64,000 bases of DNA from NCBI RefSeq assembly GCF_000170795.1, contig NZ_ABCM01000022.1:1-64000 (forward strand), written 5' to 3'. Source of the stretch: Pedobacter sp. BAL39 (GTDB taxonomy: Bacteria; Bacteroidota; Bacteroidia; Sphingobacteriales; Sphingobacteriaceae). This document shows positions 57,228 through 64,000 of the stretch, in pieces. How positions within the stretch are numbered: the stretch's first letter is position 1; every line of letters begins with the position of its first letter. Made by a program: the position numbers and the translations under genes. A model generated the notes under the pieces. It worked only from the letters and a program-made list of their open reading frames with translations. It did no database searches and was not told the DNA's origin.

Positions 57228-58520
57228 ATGAAACATAATAAATTTTTATTTGAACACCTTTCGGTTTTTAAATATGCGGTTCGATGGACGCTGCTTATAC
57301 TTCCTGTTGCCATTGCAATAGGAAGTATGGTTGCCTTGTTCCTTTGGCTGCTAGGCTGGGCCATTCACTTTCGCTTTCAGCATACCTGTCTCATTTTTCT
57401 GCTACCTTTAGCAGGTATTGTGATCCACCTGATTTATCAGTCAGTTGGTAGGTCCTCAGAAAAAGGAAATAACCTGATCATGGATGAAATCCATAGGCCG
57501 GGTGGTGGAGTGCCCAGGCAGATGGCGCCAGTAATCTTAATAACTACAGTGATTACCCATTTGTTTGGCGGATCGGCTGGAAGAGAGGGAACCGCGGTAC
57601 AAATCGGAGGAAGCATCGCAGGAATGTTTAGCCGCTGGTTTAAGCTAAATGAGGTAGACACCAAGATGCTCCTTACCGCGGGAATTGCAGCCGGGTTTGG
57701 GGCGGTGTTCGGAACACCGCTCACCGGTGCCATATTTGCAATGGAAGTTCTGGCCATTGGAAGAATAGAGTACAAGGCTTTACTTCCCGCATTAATTGCC
57801 AGCGTGCTTGGTGATCTTACTGTCTCTGCCTGGGGCATCCATCATACCGCTTATCACATCGATCTCATAGAGAAAAGTGCCTACTTTCTATCTGAATACC
57901 TGCCGGTAAACCTACTCCTGCTTAGTAAGGTTATTCTAGCATCCACATTGTTTGGTCTGGCCAGCTACCTGTTTGCTGTAATGGTGCATGAGATCAAGGC
58001 CTTTTTTTCTAAAGTATGTAAGATCCAGTGGCTTATTCCTGTTATCGGTGGTCTGATTATTATAGGCTTGACTTACGCCATCGGGAAACCGGATTACTTA
58101 AGTTTGGGCGTGGATAGCGAATACCAAGGAGCCGTTACAATTCCCTCTGCTTTTCAGCCTGGTGGAGCAGATACTTGGAGCTGGTTATGGAAGACCATTT
58201 ACACAACTTTAACATTAGGAACTGGATTTAAAGGTGGTGAGGTAACGCCTTTGTTTTATATTGGCGCAACATTAGGCAATGCACTTTCGACCTTATTAAA
58301 TGCTCCAGTTAGTTTGTTTGCTGCCCTTGGATTTATTGCTGTTTTTGCTGGTGCAACGAATACACCCCTTGCCTGTACGATTATGGGTATAGAACTTTTT
58401 GGTAGTGAATACACCATGTTTTTTGCGGTAGCCTGTTTTACAGCCTATTTTTTCAGTGGCCATTCAGGTATATATTCTTCACAGCGTATTGCGGTACCCA
58501 AAATATTTACGGGAACATAA
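57228..58520 (+). CDS. CLC-F type fluoride/proton antiporter
   Basis: A 430-residue voltage-gated chloride-channel fold with ~10-12 helices. In place of the chloride channel GSGIP it has GNNLI (80-84), and in place of GREGP it has GREGT (118-122, followed by AVQIGG), the two substitutions that mark the CLC-F fluoride exporters; the gating Glu is E120. FKGGEVTPLFYIGATLGN also fits the family. It exports fluoride in exchange for protons. It lies 18 nt after eno as last gene of the riboswitch operon. Other CLC family annotations would simply say chloride channel. Confidence 0.92.
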   Translation: MKHNKFLFEHLSVFKYAVRWTLLILPVAIAIGSMVALFLWLLGWAIHFRFQHTCLIFLLPLAGIVIHLIYQSVGRSSEKGNNLIMDEIHRPGGGVPRQMAPVILITTVITHLFGGSAGREGTAVQIGGSIAGMFSRWFKLNEVDTKMLLTAGIAAGFGAVFGTPLTGAIFAMEVLAIGRIEYKALLPALIASVLGDLTVSAWGIHHTAYHIDLIEKSAYFLSEYLPVNLLLLSKVILASTLFGLASYLFAVMVHEIKAFFSKVCKIQWLIPVIGGLIIIGLTYAIGKPDYLSLGVDSEYQGAVTIPSAFQPGGADTWSWLWKTIYTTLTLGTGFKGGEVTPLFYIGATLGNALSTLLNAPVSLFAALGFIAVFAGATNTPLACTIMGIELFGSEYTMFFAVACFTAYFFSGHSGIYSSQRIAVPKIFTGT

Positions 58521-58680
58521 AATATTGACTTATCCTGTTCCTGTGGATTATCATAAAGAGGTGAAATTTTTATAAGATCCTTGACCAATGCAATCAGCAA
58601 TTTATATCAAAAAACAACGCTATATCGACCGCTTTCCTTCCTCTCTTTTCTAAAGCATCAAGTACAGATGATTTAACTGC

Positions 58681-59070
58681 CTATGTTGTTTTAATAAGGT
58701 AGAGCAGTAAAAGTATACTAGCTATGAAAACTAAAGCGGTTAAAACTTTAACAAAAAGTGTTGAATGGTAATACACCCCCTGATTCAATTGTTCTTTCGT
58801 TGAATTATATCTTAAGTAAGAACAAATGATAGTAATTGCTCCCAGGGCAACTAGAAAAATCCCGATAATGCGGGAATCTCCGGTTTGGTGCAGGGGCACT
58901 TTACTCCCCAGTGCGGCACTGATCTGCTTGATAAATAGCGAGAATTTCATCACCACGAAGCCAAATCCCATGATACCAATACTGGTTCTGATCCAGGCCA
59001 AAAATGTTCTTTCATTAGCCAAATGGTCTCCTGCATGCTGTTTGGTGTTTTCCTGATCTTGAATTTTCAT
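58681..59070 (-). CDS. DUF202 (YidH-like) small membrane protein
   Basis: Start at ATG 59070 (MKIQDQENTKQHAGDHLANERTFLAWIRTS); upstream codons are rejected as atypical. The ~129-residue protein has the DUF202 signature LANERTFLAWIRTSIGIMGFGF, followed by three membrane helices. Function in the family is unknown. It is the last gene of a LysR - UDG-like - DUF202 set on the minus strand, 40 nt after the UDG-like stop. Confidence 0.85.
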   Translation of the reverse strand: MKIQDQENTKQHAGDHLANERTFLAWIRTSIGIMGFGFVVMKFSLFIKQISAALGSKVPLHQTGDSRIIGIFLVALGAITIICSYLRYNSTKEQLNQGVYYHSTLFVKVLTALVFIASILLLLYLIKTT

Positions 59071-59110
59071 CTTGTTCTGTATCGGTATATTACAGCAATA
59101 TATTTGCATG

Positions 59111-59617
59111 TTATGTCAATATCGATGCCAGTTTGGAGATGATAACCCTGGTATCCCGGATGCAAGTAAGCCTGTTTGATTCAGTGCCGGCAGGATAGCA
59201 GGTAACTGCAATTTCTTCGATAAACGATAAGCCTGATAGGTCAATAGATTCTTTAACCTCTTGTTCAATGCTTTTCATTAGGATCATGATTAATCGGGGT
59301 TGATATGTTCTGATTTTATGAGCTAATTGCTCTATTCCCCCCTGCCTCTGGTTTTTTCTGATTTTAACTGACGATTTATCAATAGGTGTACAAGTTAGAT
59401 GTTCCAAAAAGCATCCCGTGCCTTTAAAGAACTGCAAAAAATCTTCTACAGATTTAAAATCGCCAAATACCTCACTAAATGCAAGATAAATTGTTCGAAA
59501 CAGATTAGTATTTCCCAGGTAAAAATGTTTATCGTCACCTCCAGGAGCTTCAGAAACAAAGAGCAGCAGCACTTTAGCTGGCTGATATTTCCTCGAAATT
59601 TCGGTAACACTATACAT
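59111..59617 (-). CDS. Hypothetical protein, uracil-DNA-glycosylase-superfamily-like
   Basis: Start at ATG 59617 (MYSVTEISRKYQPAKVLLLFVSEAPGG), 8 nt before the end of the LysR gene. The ~168-residue protein resembles the UDG fold in outline: an SEAP segment after the first strand, HFYLGNTNLFRTIYLAF, a central CTPID segment and a later IMILMKSIEQEV strand. The usual uracil-pocket motifs are not clearly present, so enzymatic activity is uncertain. It is co-transcribed with the LysR gene. Confidence 0.6.
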   Translation of the reverse strand: MYSVTEISRKYQPAKVLLLFVSEAPGGDDKHFYLGNTNLFRTIYLAFSEVFGDFKSVEDFLQFFKGTGCFLEHLTCTPIDKSSVKIRKNQRQGGIEQLAHKIRTYQPRLIMILMKSIEQEVKESIDLSGLSFIEEIAVTCYPAGTESNRLTCIRDTRVIISKLASILT

Positions 59618-60509
59618 TGTAGTTGTAGCTTTTAGCGAAGCGCATAAATAGTTCCGCCAGAGCGTCCGGCTGACCATGAAGCTGAATGAAATGAAACGGC
59701 CTTTCGATAACCATATCCTTGATATCTATGATGCGGCATTCATTATTCTTGAGCTCTTTCAATATGGAGTGGATAGATAAAAAAGCCAGGCATTTGCTGT
59801 GAATCAAATAGGATTTAATGCTTTCGGTACTACCTAACTGCATTTCTATATTTAAGTCCCCCACCTTTATCCGGTGTGCTTTTAAAGCATATGCAATAAC
59901 ATCTAGTGTACCAGAACCAGGTTCACGAAGTAATAAATCATAATCCTTCAACTCATTCGGTTTGATTATTTCCTTTTTCATGGCATAATTGTGACCAGAA
60001 CACACCAACACCAGCTCATCTTTTAGATATTGTTCGTATTTAATCTGTGGGTTCCGGGAGATGCCTTCAATGATTCCAAAATCTATTTCCTTAGCAATCA
60101 AACGCTGCTCTACATCTTCTGTATTTCCGGTAACCAGTTGGATTTGTATATCCTTAAACTTATTGTGAAACTGTGCCAATACAGGTGGAATGATATATTG
60201 TGCCACAGTACTGCTGGCACCAATCCTCAATATTCCTTTATGCTGTTTAGTAAGTAGATTCATATCATATTCCAGTTCCCGGTAGGTTCCAAAAATCTGT
60301 TCTGCGTAATGCAACAATAATTCGCCGGCTGGGGTGAGGCTGATTTTTTTGTTTCCACTGCGTTCAAATAATGACATTTTGAACTCCTGCTCTAATTCTT
60401 TAATGTGTTTGGTTACAGCAGGCTGACTGATAAATAACTCTGCCGAGGCCTTTGTAAAATTCAGCCTTTTAGCGACAGCATAAAATACTTGCAAACGGAA
60501 ATCTATCAT
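59610..60509 (-). CDS. LysR-family transcriptional regulator
   Basis: Start at ATG 60509 (MIDFRLQVFYAVAKRLNFTKASAELFISQPAVTKHIKELEQEF), which puts the winged helix at residues 4-63. The effector domain covers the rest (~90-299, with QLVTGNTEDVEQRLIAKEIDFGIIEGI). Family members sense a small molecule, often a sulfur or aromatic compound. It is divergent from the TsdA-like cytochrome gene; the shared 145-nt gap has half-sites for a LysR protein. Its stop overlaps the UDG-like start. Confidence 0.93.
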   Translation of the reverse strand: MIDFRLQVFYAVAKRLNFTKASAELFISQPAVTKHIKELEQEFKMSLFERSGNKKISLTPAGELLLHYAEQIFGTYRELEYDMNLLTKQHKGILRIGASSTVAQYIIPPVLAQFHNKFKDIQIQLVTGNTEDVEQRLIAKEIDFGIIEGISRNPQIKYEQYLKDELVLVCSGHNYAMKKEIIKPNELKDYDLLLREPGSGTLDVIAYALKAHRIKVGDLNIEMQLGSTESIKSYLIHSKCLAFLSIHSILKELKNNECRIIDIKDMVIERPFHFIQLHGQPDALAELFMRFAKSYNYNV

Positions 60510-60568
60510 ACACGGTTTTAGTAGATAAGCTAAGATACAAACAATTTGTTTCAACAGGTACTGACATC

Positions 60569-60593
60569 ATAACCTTATGTTATCATCAATAAC
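60569..60593. promoter_or_regulatory. Candidate LysR operator, three phased half-sites
   Basis: ATAAC (60569-60573), N5, GTTAT (60579-60583), N5, ATAAC (60589-60593): alternating inverted half-sites every 10 bp, i.e. one helical turn. The right pair contains a T-N11-A LysR box. It lies between the LysR gene and the TsdA-like gene. Confidence 0.6.
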
Positions 60594-60653
60594 TTTTTAT
60601 GCTTTTTCTGATGCGTAGAATAAATGCACATTTGTAACAGAAAAACATTGGTT

Positions 60654-61742
60654 ATGAATAAGGAATCAAAAGAAAAAGAAATCAGACAAGCACTTATATA
60701 TACAGCCAGGACAACGGCTATCATTGCGATTCTATTTGTTGCTTGTGGAACTATTTTCATCTGCACTTTATTCTTTAATGGGCAGCCAGATGTAGAATTG
60801 ACAGCAAAAACCAAACAGGATGTGGAAACCGGTATAGCTGCTGTTAAAGTCAAAAGCCAGGTTGTACCTGCTGATGCCTGGAAAGCGCCTGATGAAAATA
60901 CGATTCCGGCGGACACCAAGTACGGCCAGATGATTAGGTATGGCAAAGAATTAATAGCACATACGAGCAAATATTTTGGGCCAAATGGATCCATAGCCCG
61001 TATTACAAATGGTATGAACTGTCAGAATTGTCACCTCGAGGGTGGAACCAAACTGTTCGGAAATAATTATGCTGGTTTTATTTCCAGTTTTCCTAAAATG
61101 AGTGGCAGATCAGGAAAGGTTGAACCTGCATCGGCACGTATTGCAGAGTGCTTCAATCGAAGTCTTGCAGGCAAAGTACCAGACGAATCTAGTAAAGAGA
61201 TACAGGCAATGCTGGCTTATATGAAATGGCTTGGAACTGGTGTAAAAAAAGGGGAGAAAGTATTTGGAACGGGAACCGAAAAATTAAAATACCTGGATAG
61301 GGCAGCGAATGTCAAACATGGAGCGATTTTATATACCAGTAAATGTCAAAGTTGTCATGGTGCAAAGGGTGAGGGAATACTCGATGAAGACAAACTAACT
61401 TATGTTTATCCGCCATTATGGGGCAAACACAGCTACAATGATGGCGCAGGGATGTATAGACTCAGTAACTTTGCGGGGTTCGTAAAGAACAATATGCCAT
61501 ATGGCGCCAGATATGGAGATGCGCAGTTAAGTGATGAGGAGGCCTGGGATCTCGCTGCTTTTGTGAACTCACAGCCAAGACCACATAAAGATCAAAGAAA
61601 AGATTACCCTGATTTGTTAAAAAAACCTTTTGATGCGCCATACGGACCATATGCCGACAAATTTTCTGAAAATCAGCATAAATATGGTCCATTTGCACCA
61701 ATTGTAACCTCCGAAAAACAAGTAAAATTAACAACTAAATAA
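60654..61742 (+). CDS. Membrane-anchored dihaem c-type cytochrome, TsdA-like
   Basis: Start at ATG 60654. ~362 residues: one N-terminal membrane anchor (~15-41) and a periplasmic part with two haem c sites, CQNCH (123-127) and CQSCH (231-235). Between them, ARIAECFNRSLAG (C166) recalls the Cys-containing segment of thiosulfate dehydrogenase TsdA, where Cys is the distal ligand of haem 1; M281 in NNMPYG is a candidate ligand for haem 2. TsdA oxidises thiosulfate to tetrathionate, or runs in reverse. It is the first gene of a four-gene set under the LysR-type control region. Confidence 0.82.
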   Translation: MNKESKEKEIRQALIYTARTTAIIAILFVACGTIFICTLFFNGQPDVELTAKTKQDVETGIAAVKVKSQVVPADAWKAPDENTIPADTKYGQMIRYGKELIAHTSKYFGPNGSIARITNGMNCQNCHLEGGTKLFGNNYAGFISSFPKMSGRSGKVEPASARIAECFNRSLAGKVPDESSKEIQAMLAYMKWLGTGVKKGEKVFGTGTEKLKYLDRAANVKHGAILYTSKCQSCHGAKGEGILDEDKLTYVYPPLWGKHSYNDGAGMYRLSNFAGFVKNNMPYGARYGDAQLSDEEAWDLAAFVNSQPRPHKDQRKDYPDLLKKPFDAPYGPYADKFSENQHKYGPFAPIVTSEKQVKLTTK

Positions 61743-61761
61743 ATTATCAAAATCTAAAATC

Positions 61762-62217
61762 ATGAAAAAAATAACCTTAATCTGTACATTATTTTTGCTG
61801 ATCGCAGCAACCTCGGCCACTTTTGCCCAAGCTACACCTGCTAATTTTACAGGGGCAAAAGCCACCCTGAAAAATTATAAGGCACTGTATGTAATCAATA
61901 ACGGTGATGAGAAAAAGATTGCAGGAACACTTCGAAACCTAAAAAATGCACTCGACGATCCCAGGTTAAAAGGGAAAATCAATGCAGAACTTATTGCCTT
62001 TGGAGATGGCGTAGCTGTTTACCAGAAGAACGGATCTTTTGAAAAAACATTATTAGAACTGCAGTCCAGAGGAGTAATTCTTGCACAATGCGAAAATACC
62101 GTCAGAGAAAGAAAGATCGAAAAAAATACCTTATTTGATTTTATCAGTTATGTACCCAGCGGCAATGGTGAAATCATCATCCGTCAATATCAGGGATGGG
62201 CAGTTGTACATCCTTAA
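61762..62217 (+). CDS. Periplasmic DsrE-family protein
   Basis: 151 residues with signal peptide (MKKITLICTLFLLIAATSATFAQ) and a DsrE/DsrF-like fold: YKALYVINNGDEKKIAGTLRNLKNAL, INAELIAFGDGVAVYQKNG, TLLELQSRGVILAQCENTVRER. DsrE proteins carry sulfur on Cys or act as sulfur-relay partners. One Cys (in LAQCENT, about 112) is at the position used by sulfurtransferases of this family. It follows the cytochrome gene by 19 nt. Confidence 0.83.
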   Translation: MKKITLICTLFLLIAATSATFAQATPANFTGAKATLKNYKALYVINNGDEKKIAGTLRNLKNALDDPRLKGKINAELIAFGDGVAVYQKNGSFEKTLLELQSRGVILAQCENTVRERKIEKNTLFDFISYVPSGNGEIIIRQYQGWAVVHP

Positions 62218-62236
62218 ACCAAATAATTAGAAAATC

Positions 62237-63157
62237 ATGAAATATATAAATCACACCTTTTTAGCCACAGTTGCATTTTTATTGCTTTGTGGAAATGTTA
62301 AGGCCCAGGATCATCGCTTTGATCCGCCCTGGAATACTCCACCTGAAAGTAAAGTTCAGTTCACAGTACCTGGAGTAGACAATGTGCCTGATCTTTTTGG
62401 AGACATTAATGATCCCCAACTGGTGGTTTTCTTTGCCGGTAACCAGTTTATGTGCATTGACGAATTAATTGCAGCCTTTAAAAAGTCATATCCACATTAT
62501 CAGCGGGTATTTGCCGAAACGCTTCCCCCAGGCATTTTAGCCCAACAAATAAAAACCGGTAGCATTGTGGTGGGCAACATGAGAATTACCTTAAAGCCGG
62601 ATGTTTATACAGCTGGTAAGAACCGGATAGACATGACCCCTGAATGGTTTAGCAAAACGACTTTATATGCTAGAAACAGGTTGGCAATCATGGTTCAAAA
62701 GGGAAATCCGAAGGCATTGAAGTCACTCAAAGATTTAGCAGATAAAGAGCTGAGGATCAGTATGCCAAATCCAGAAAATGAAGGGATTGGTAAACGTATT
62801 GAAGAAGCCTATCTGAAAGCTGGAGGAGAAACATTAAAATCTACCATCATGGAAGATAAAGTTAAAGATAAGACTACTTATCTTACCATGATCCATCATC
62901 GCCAATCACCAATGAGGATCCTATACAATGAAAGTGACGCCGCTCCAGTATGGTATACTGAGGCCTACTATCAGAAAATGATTGGCCATCCTGTTGAGCT
63001 CATTGAAATTCCTGAAAAAGAGAATATCCATGCGCAATATATAGCGGGACAGTTAAAAGATGCGCCACATCCGGCCGCTGCAAAAGATTTTATGGATTTT
63101 TTGATCAGTCCGCAGGCTGCTGCCATCTACAAAAAGTTTGGTTTTGATTTACCTTAA
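62237..63157 (+). CDS. Periplasmic solute-binding protein (type 2, ModA-like)
   Basis: 306 residues, signal peptide (to about VKAQ). The body is a two-lobe binding protein of the molybdate/sulfate class in outline: LVVFFAGNQFMCIDELIAAFKKSYPHYQRVFAETLPPGILAQQIKTGSIVVGNMRI, YARNRLAIMVQKGNPKALKSLKDLADKELRISMPNPENEGIGKR and the terminal DFMDFLISPQAAAIYKKFGF. Ligand not known; an oxyanion is plausible. There are no permease or ATPase genes near it, so it may act as a sensor or carrier rather than an importer part. Confidence 0.82.
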   Translation: MKYINHTFLATVAFLLLCGNVKAQDHRFDPPWNTPPESKVQFTVPGVDNVPDLFGDINDPQLVVFFAGNQFMCIDELIAAFKKSYPHYQRVFAETLPPGILAQQIKTGSIVVGNMRITLKPDVYTAGKNRIDMTPEWFSKTTLYARNRLAIMVQKGNPKALKSLKDLADKELRISMPNPENEGIGKRIEEAYLKAGGETLKSTIMEDKVKDKTTYLTMIHHRQSPMRILYNESDAAPVWYTEAYYQKMIGHPVELIEIPEKENIHAQYIAGQLKDAPHPAAAKDFMDFLISPQAAAIYKKFGFDLP

Positions 63158-63168
63158 ACATAAACACA

Positions 63169-63918
63169 ATGAAAAATATATTTTTAACCATATTGTCAGT
63201 CGTTGCTGTAGTGACCATTGGGAATGCACAAATCCCAAACGATACTTTATATGTCTATGGTCCCGGTGGGCCGCTCGGACCGATCAATGAATGTGCGAAG
63301 GTTTTTGGAAAGCAGCATGATATCGTAATTAAAGTCACTGCCGGGCCAGATAATGAATGGATGCCGGATGCAATGAAACATGCAGATCTGTTCTTTGGAG
63401 GAGCAGAATACATGCTTTCAAAATTCATGTCTGACCACCCAAACATGATAGTGGCGAACTCTCGGACAGAGTTATATAAACGTGCGGCAGCGATCCTGGT
63501 ACGGCCCGGCAATCCTAAAAACATCAAAAATCTGGGCGATCTCTGTAAACCAGGTGTGAAAATTCTTGATGTGAATGGGGCTGGGCAAATGGGGCTTTGG
63601 GAAGATTTGGCAGGTCGACAAGATCTGATTGCAAACATACAGCAGCGTATAGCAGGTACATTTGCAAATTCGGCATTGGGTATTGCTGCATGGAAAAATG
63701 ATCCTCAATATGATGCCTGGATAACATTTGGCTCCTGGCATAACCGTTTACCAGACCTCACCTCAATGGTTAGGATTCCTGTTACACAAACAGTCTATAG
63801 AGGTACACCTGTAGTGAGGGGTAGCACTGGTACGCATAAGTCGGAAACTGAGGATTTTATCAAGTTTATGCAATCCGATAAAGGACATCTCATTTTCAAA
63901 AAATGGGGTTGGGAATAA
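63169..63918 (+). CDS. AcfC-like periplasmic solute-binding protein
   Basis: 249 residues with signal peptide (to about GNAQ). YVYGPGGPLGPINECAKVFGKQHDIVIKVTAGP, DLFFGGAEYMLSKFM, KRAAAILVRPGNPKNIKNLGDLCKPGVKILDVNGAGQMGLWED, AWITFGSWHNRLPD and the terminal FIKFMQSDKGHLIFKKWGW match the accessory-colonization-factor AcfC group of sulfate-type binding proteins. It is the last gene of the LysR-controlled set and is followed by a strong terminator. Confidence 0.83.
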   Translation: MKNIFLTILSVVAVVTIGNAQIPNDTLYVYGPGGPLGPINECAKVFGKQHDIVIKVTAGPDNEWMPDAMKHADLFFGGAEYMLSKFMSDHPNMIVANSRTELYKRAAAILVRPGNPKNIKNLGDLCKPGVKILDVNGAGQMGLWEDLAGRQDLIANIQQRIAGTFANSALGIAAWKNDPQYDAWITFGSWHNRLPDLTSMVRIPVTQTVYRGTPVVRGSTGTHKSETEDFIKFMQSDKGHLIFKKWGWE

Positions 63919-63928
63919 ATAATGTCTA

Positions 63929-63971
63929 AAAACTTATCTTCTATAACATGAAGTTATGGAAGATAAGTTTT
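63929..63971 (+). terminator. Strong terminator of the cytochrome/DsrE/binding-protein operon
   Basis: A 19-bp stem (63929-63947 with 63953-63971, one G-U pair) and ATGAA loop, 10 nt after the AcfC-like stop. The end of the operon is therefore in the window. Confidence 0.85.
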
Positions 63972-64000
63972 AATGATTTGATCGGGGTTTATTAGTTATG

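Larger units (their letters stand above)
53867..64000. mobile_element. Putative genomic island inserted in yifB (right part outside window)
   Basis: yifB loses homology at 53869, and no yifB sequence returns by 64000. The cargo is accessory: a copper-storage-type protein, a riboswitch-controlled fluoride-resistance operon with a second-type enolase, and a LysR-controlled cytochrome/DsrE/solute-binding module. The junction begins with TGT and carries three spaced GTGGYTRYYYT motifs, the arrangement expected of transposase sites at an end of a Tn7/TniAB-like element. comM/yifB is an established target of such elements (AbaR islands in Acinetobacter). No transposase or second end is in view, so the type is inference. 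Confidence 0.55.

Noticed and set aside
58521..58680. Possible transposase remnant in the gap after the CLC-F gene
   Set aside because: Short frames with several stops and no recognisable motif; I see nothing I can support.
1..64000. CRISPR arrays, rRNA genes or complete insertion sequences
   Set aside because: No regularly spaced direct repeats, rRNA text or transposase genes were seen in the window.

Overview
The window looks like chromosomal DNA of a Bacteroidota bacterium close to Pedobacter/Sphingobacteriaceae. The grounds are four SusC/SusD pairs, GldH, RicT/PSP1, LytTR and His_kinase-family signalling, DUF4249/DUF4397/DUF3078 proteins, A-rich leaders in place of strong Shine-Dalgarno sites, and promoters of the TTTG-N19-TAnnTTTG type. 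No database search was possible; names rest on motifs, domain order and synteny.

Layout. 1-6786 (minus): a glycan-type uptake operon, SusC - SusD - DUF4959/DUF5000 lipoprotein - DUF4998 lipoprotein (cut by the window edge). 6963-8734 (minus): a LytTR response regulator and its histidine kinase. 8771-13090 (minus): DUF4397 lipoprotein, STN-type TonB receptor and DUF4249 lipoprotein. 13245-15963: gluconate-type FGGY kinase, Crp-like regulator and AhpD-like protein. 16379-21097 (plus): a second SusC/SusD pair. 21191-26149: siderophore-type receptor, HAD hydrolase, a decayed ABC-F gene, an unknown secreted protein and tRNA-Arg(CCT). 26157-29211: metG and a divergent LD-carboxypeptidase whose start codons overlap. 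29388-39263 (minus): two tandem SusC/SusD pairs. 39586-53914: housekeeping genes (M14 peptidase, murF, gldH, ricT, holB, ruvX, O-methyltransferase, two glucosaminidase/LysM proteins, DUF3078 protein, ffh) ending in yifB/comM.

yifB stops abruptly at 53914, inside the AAA+ core. From about 53867 to the window end the DNA looks like an inserted island. yifB/comM is a known target of heteromeric-transposase (Tn7/TniAB-like) islands, and the junction carries a TGT end and three spaced GTGGYTRYYYT motifs. The far end is not in the window.

The island holds two systems. (1) A fluoride-resistance operon: a strong promoter at 54770-54800, a crcB-motif fluoride riboswitch aptamer at 54806-54861 with its pseudoknot, then an unusual PAP2-like protein, an EamA transporter, an extra enolase (the fluoride-sensitive glycolytic enzyme) and a CLC-F fluoride/proton antiporter. 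An 11-bp alternative helix would bury the GTG start codon when the aptamer is not folded. (2) A LysR-controlled divergon: LysR, a UDG-like protein and DUF202 on one side; on the other a membrane-anchored dihaem TsdA-like cytochrome, a periplasmic DsrE protein and two solute-binding proteins (one AcfC-like) with no transporter genes. It ends in a 19-bp terminator hairpin. This looks like a periplasmic sulfur-compound module and is the less familiar of the two. A Cys-rich copper-storage-type protein sits near the island junction.
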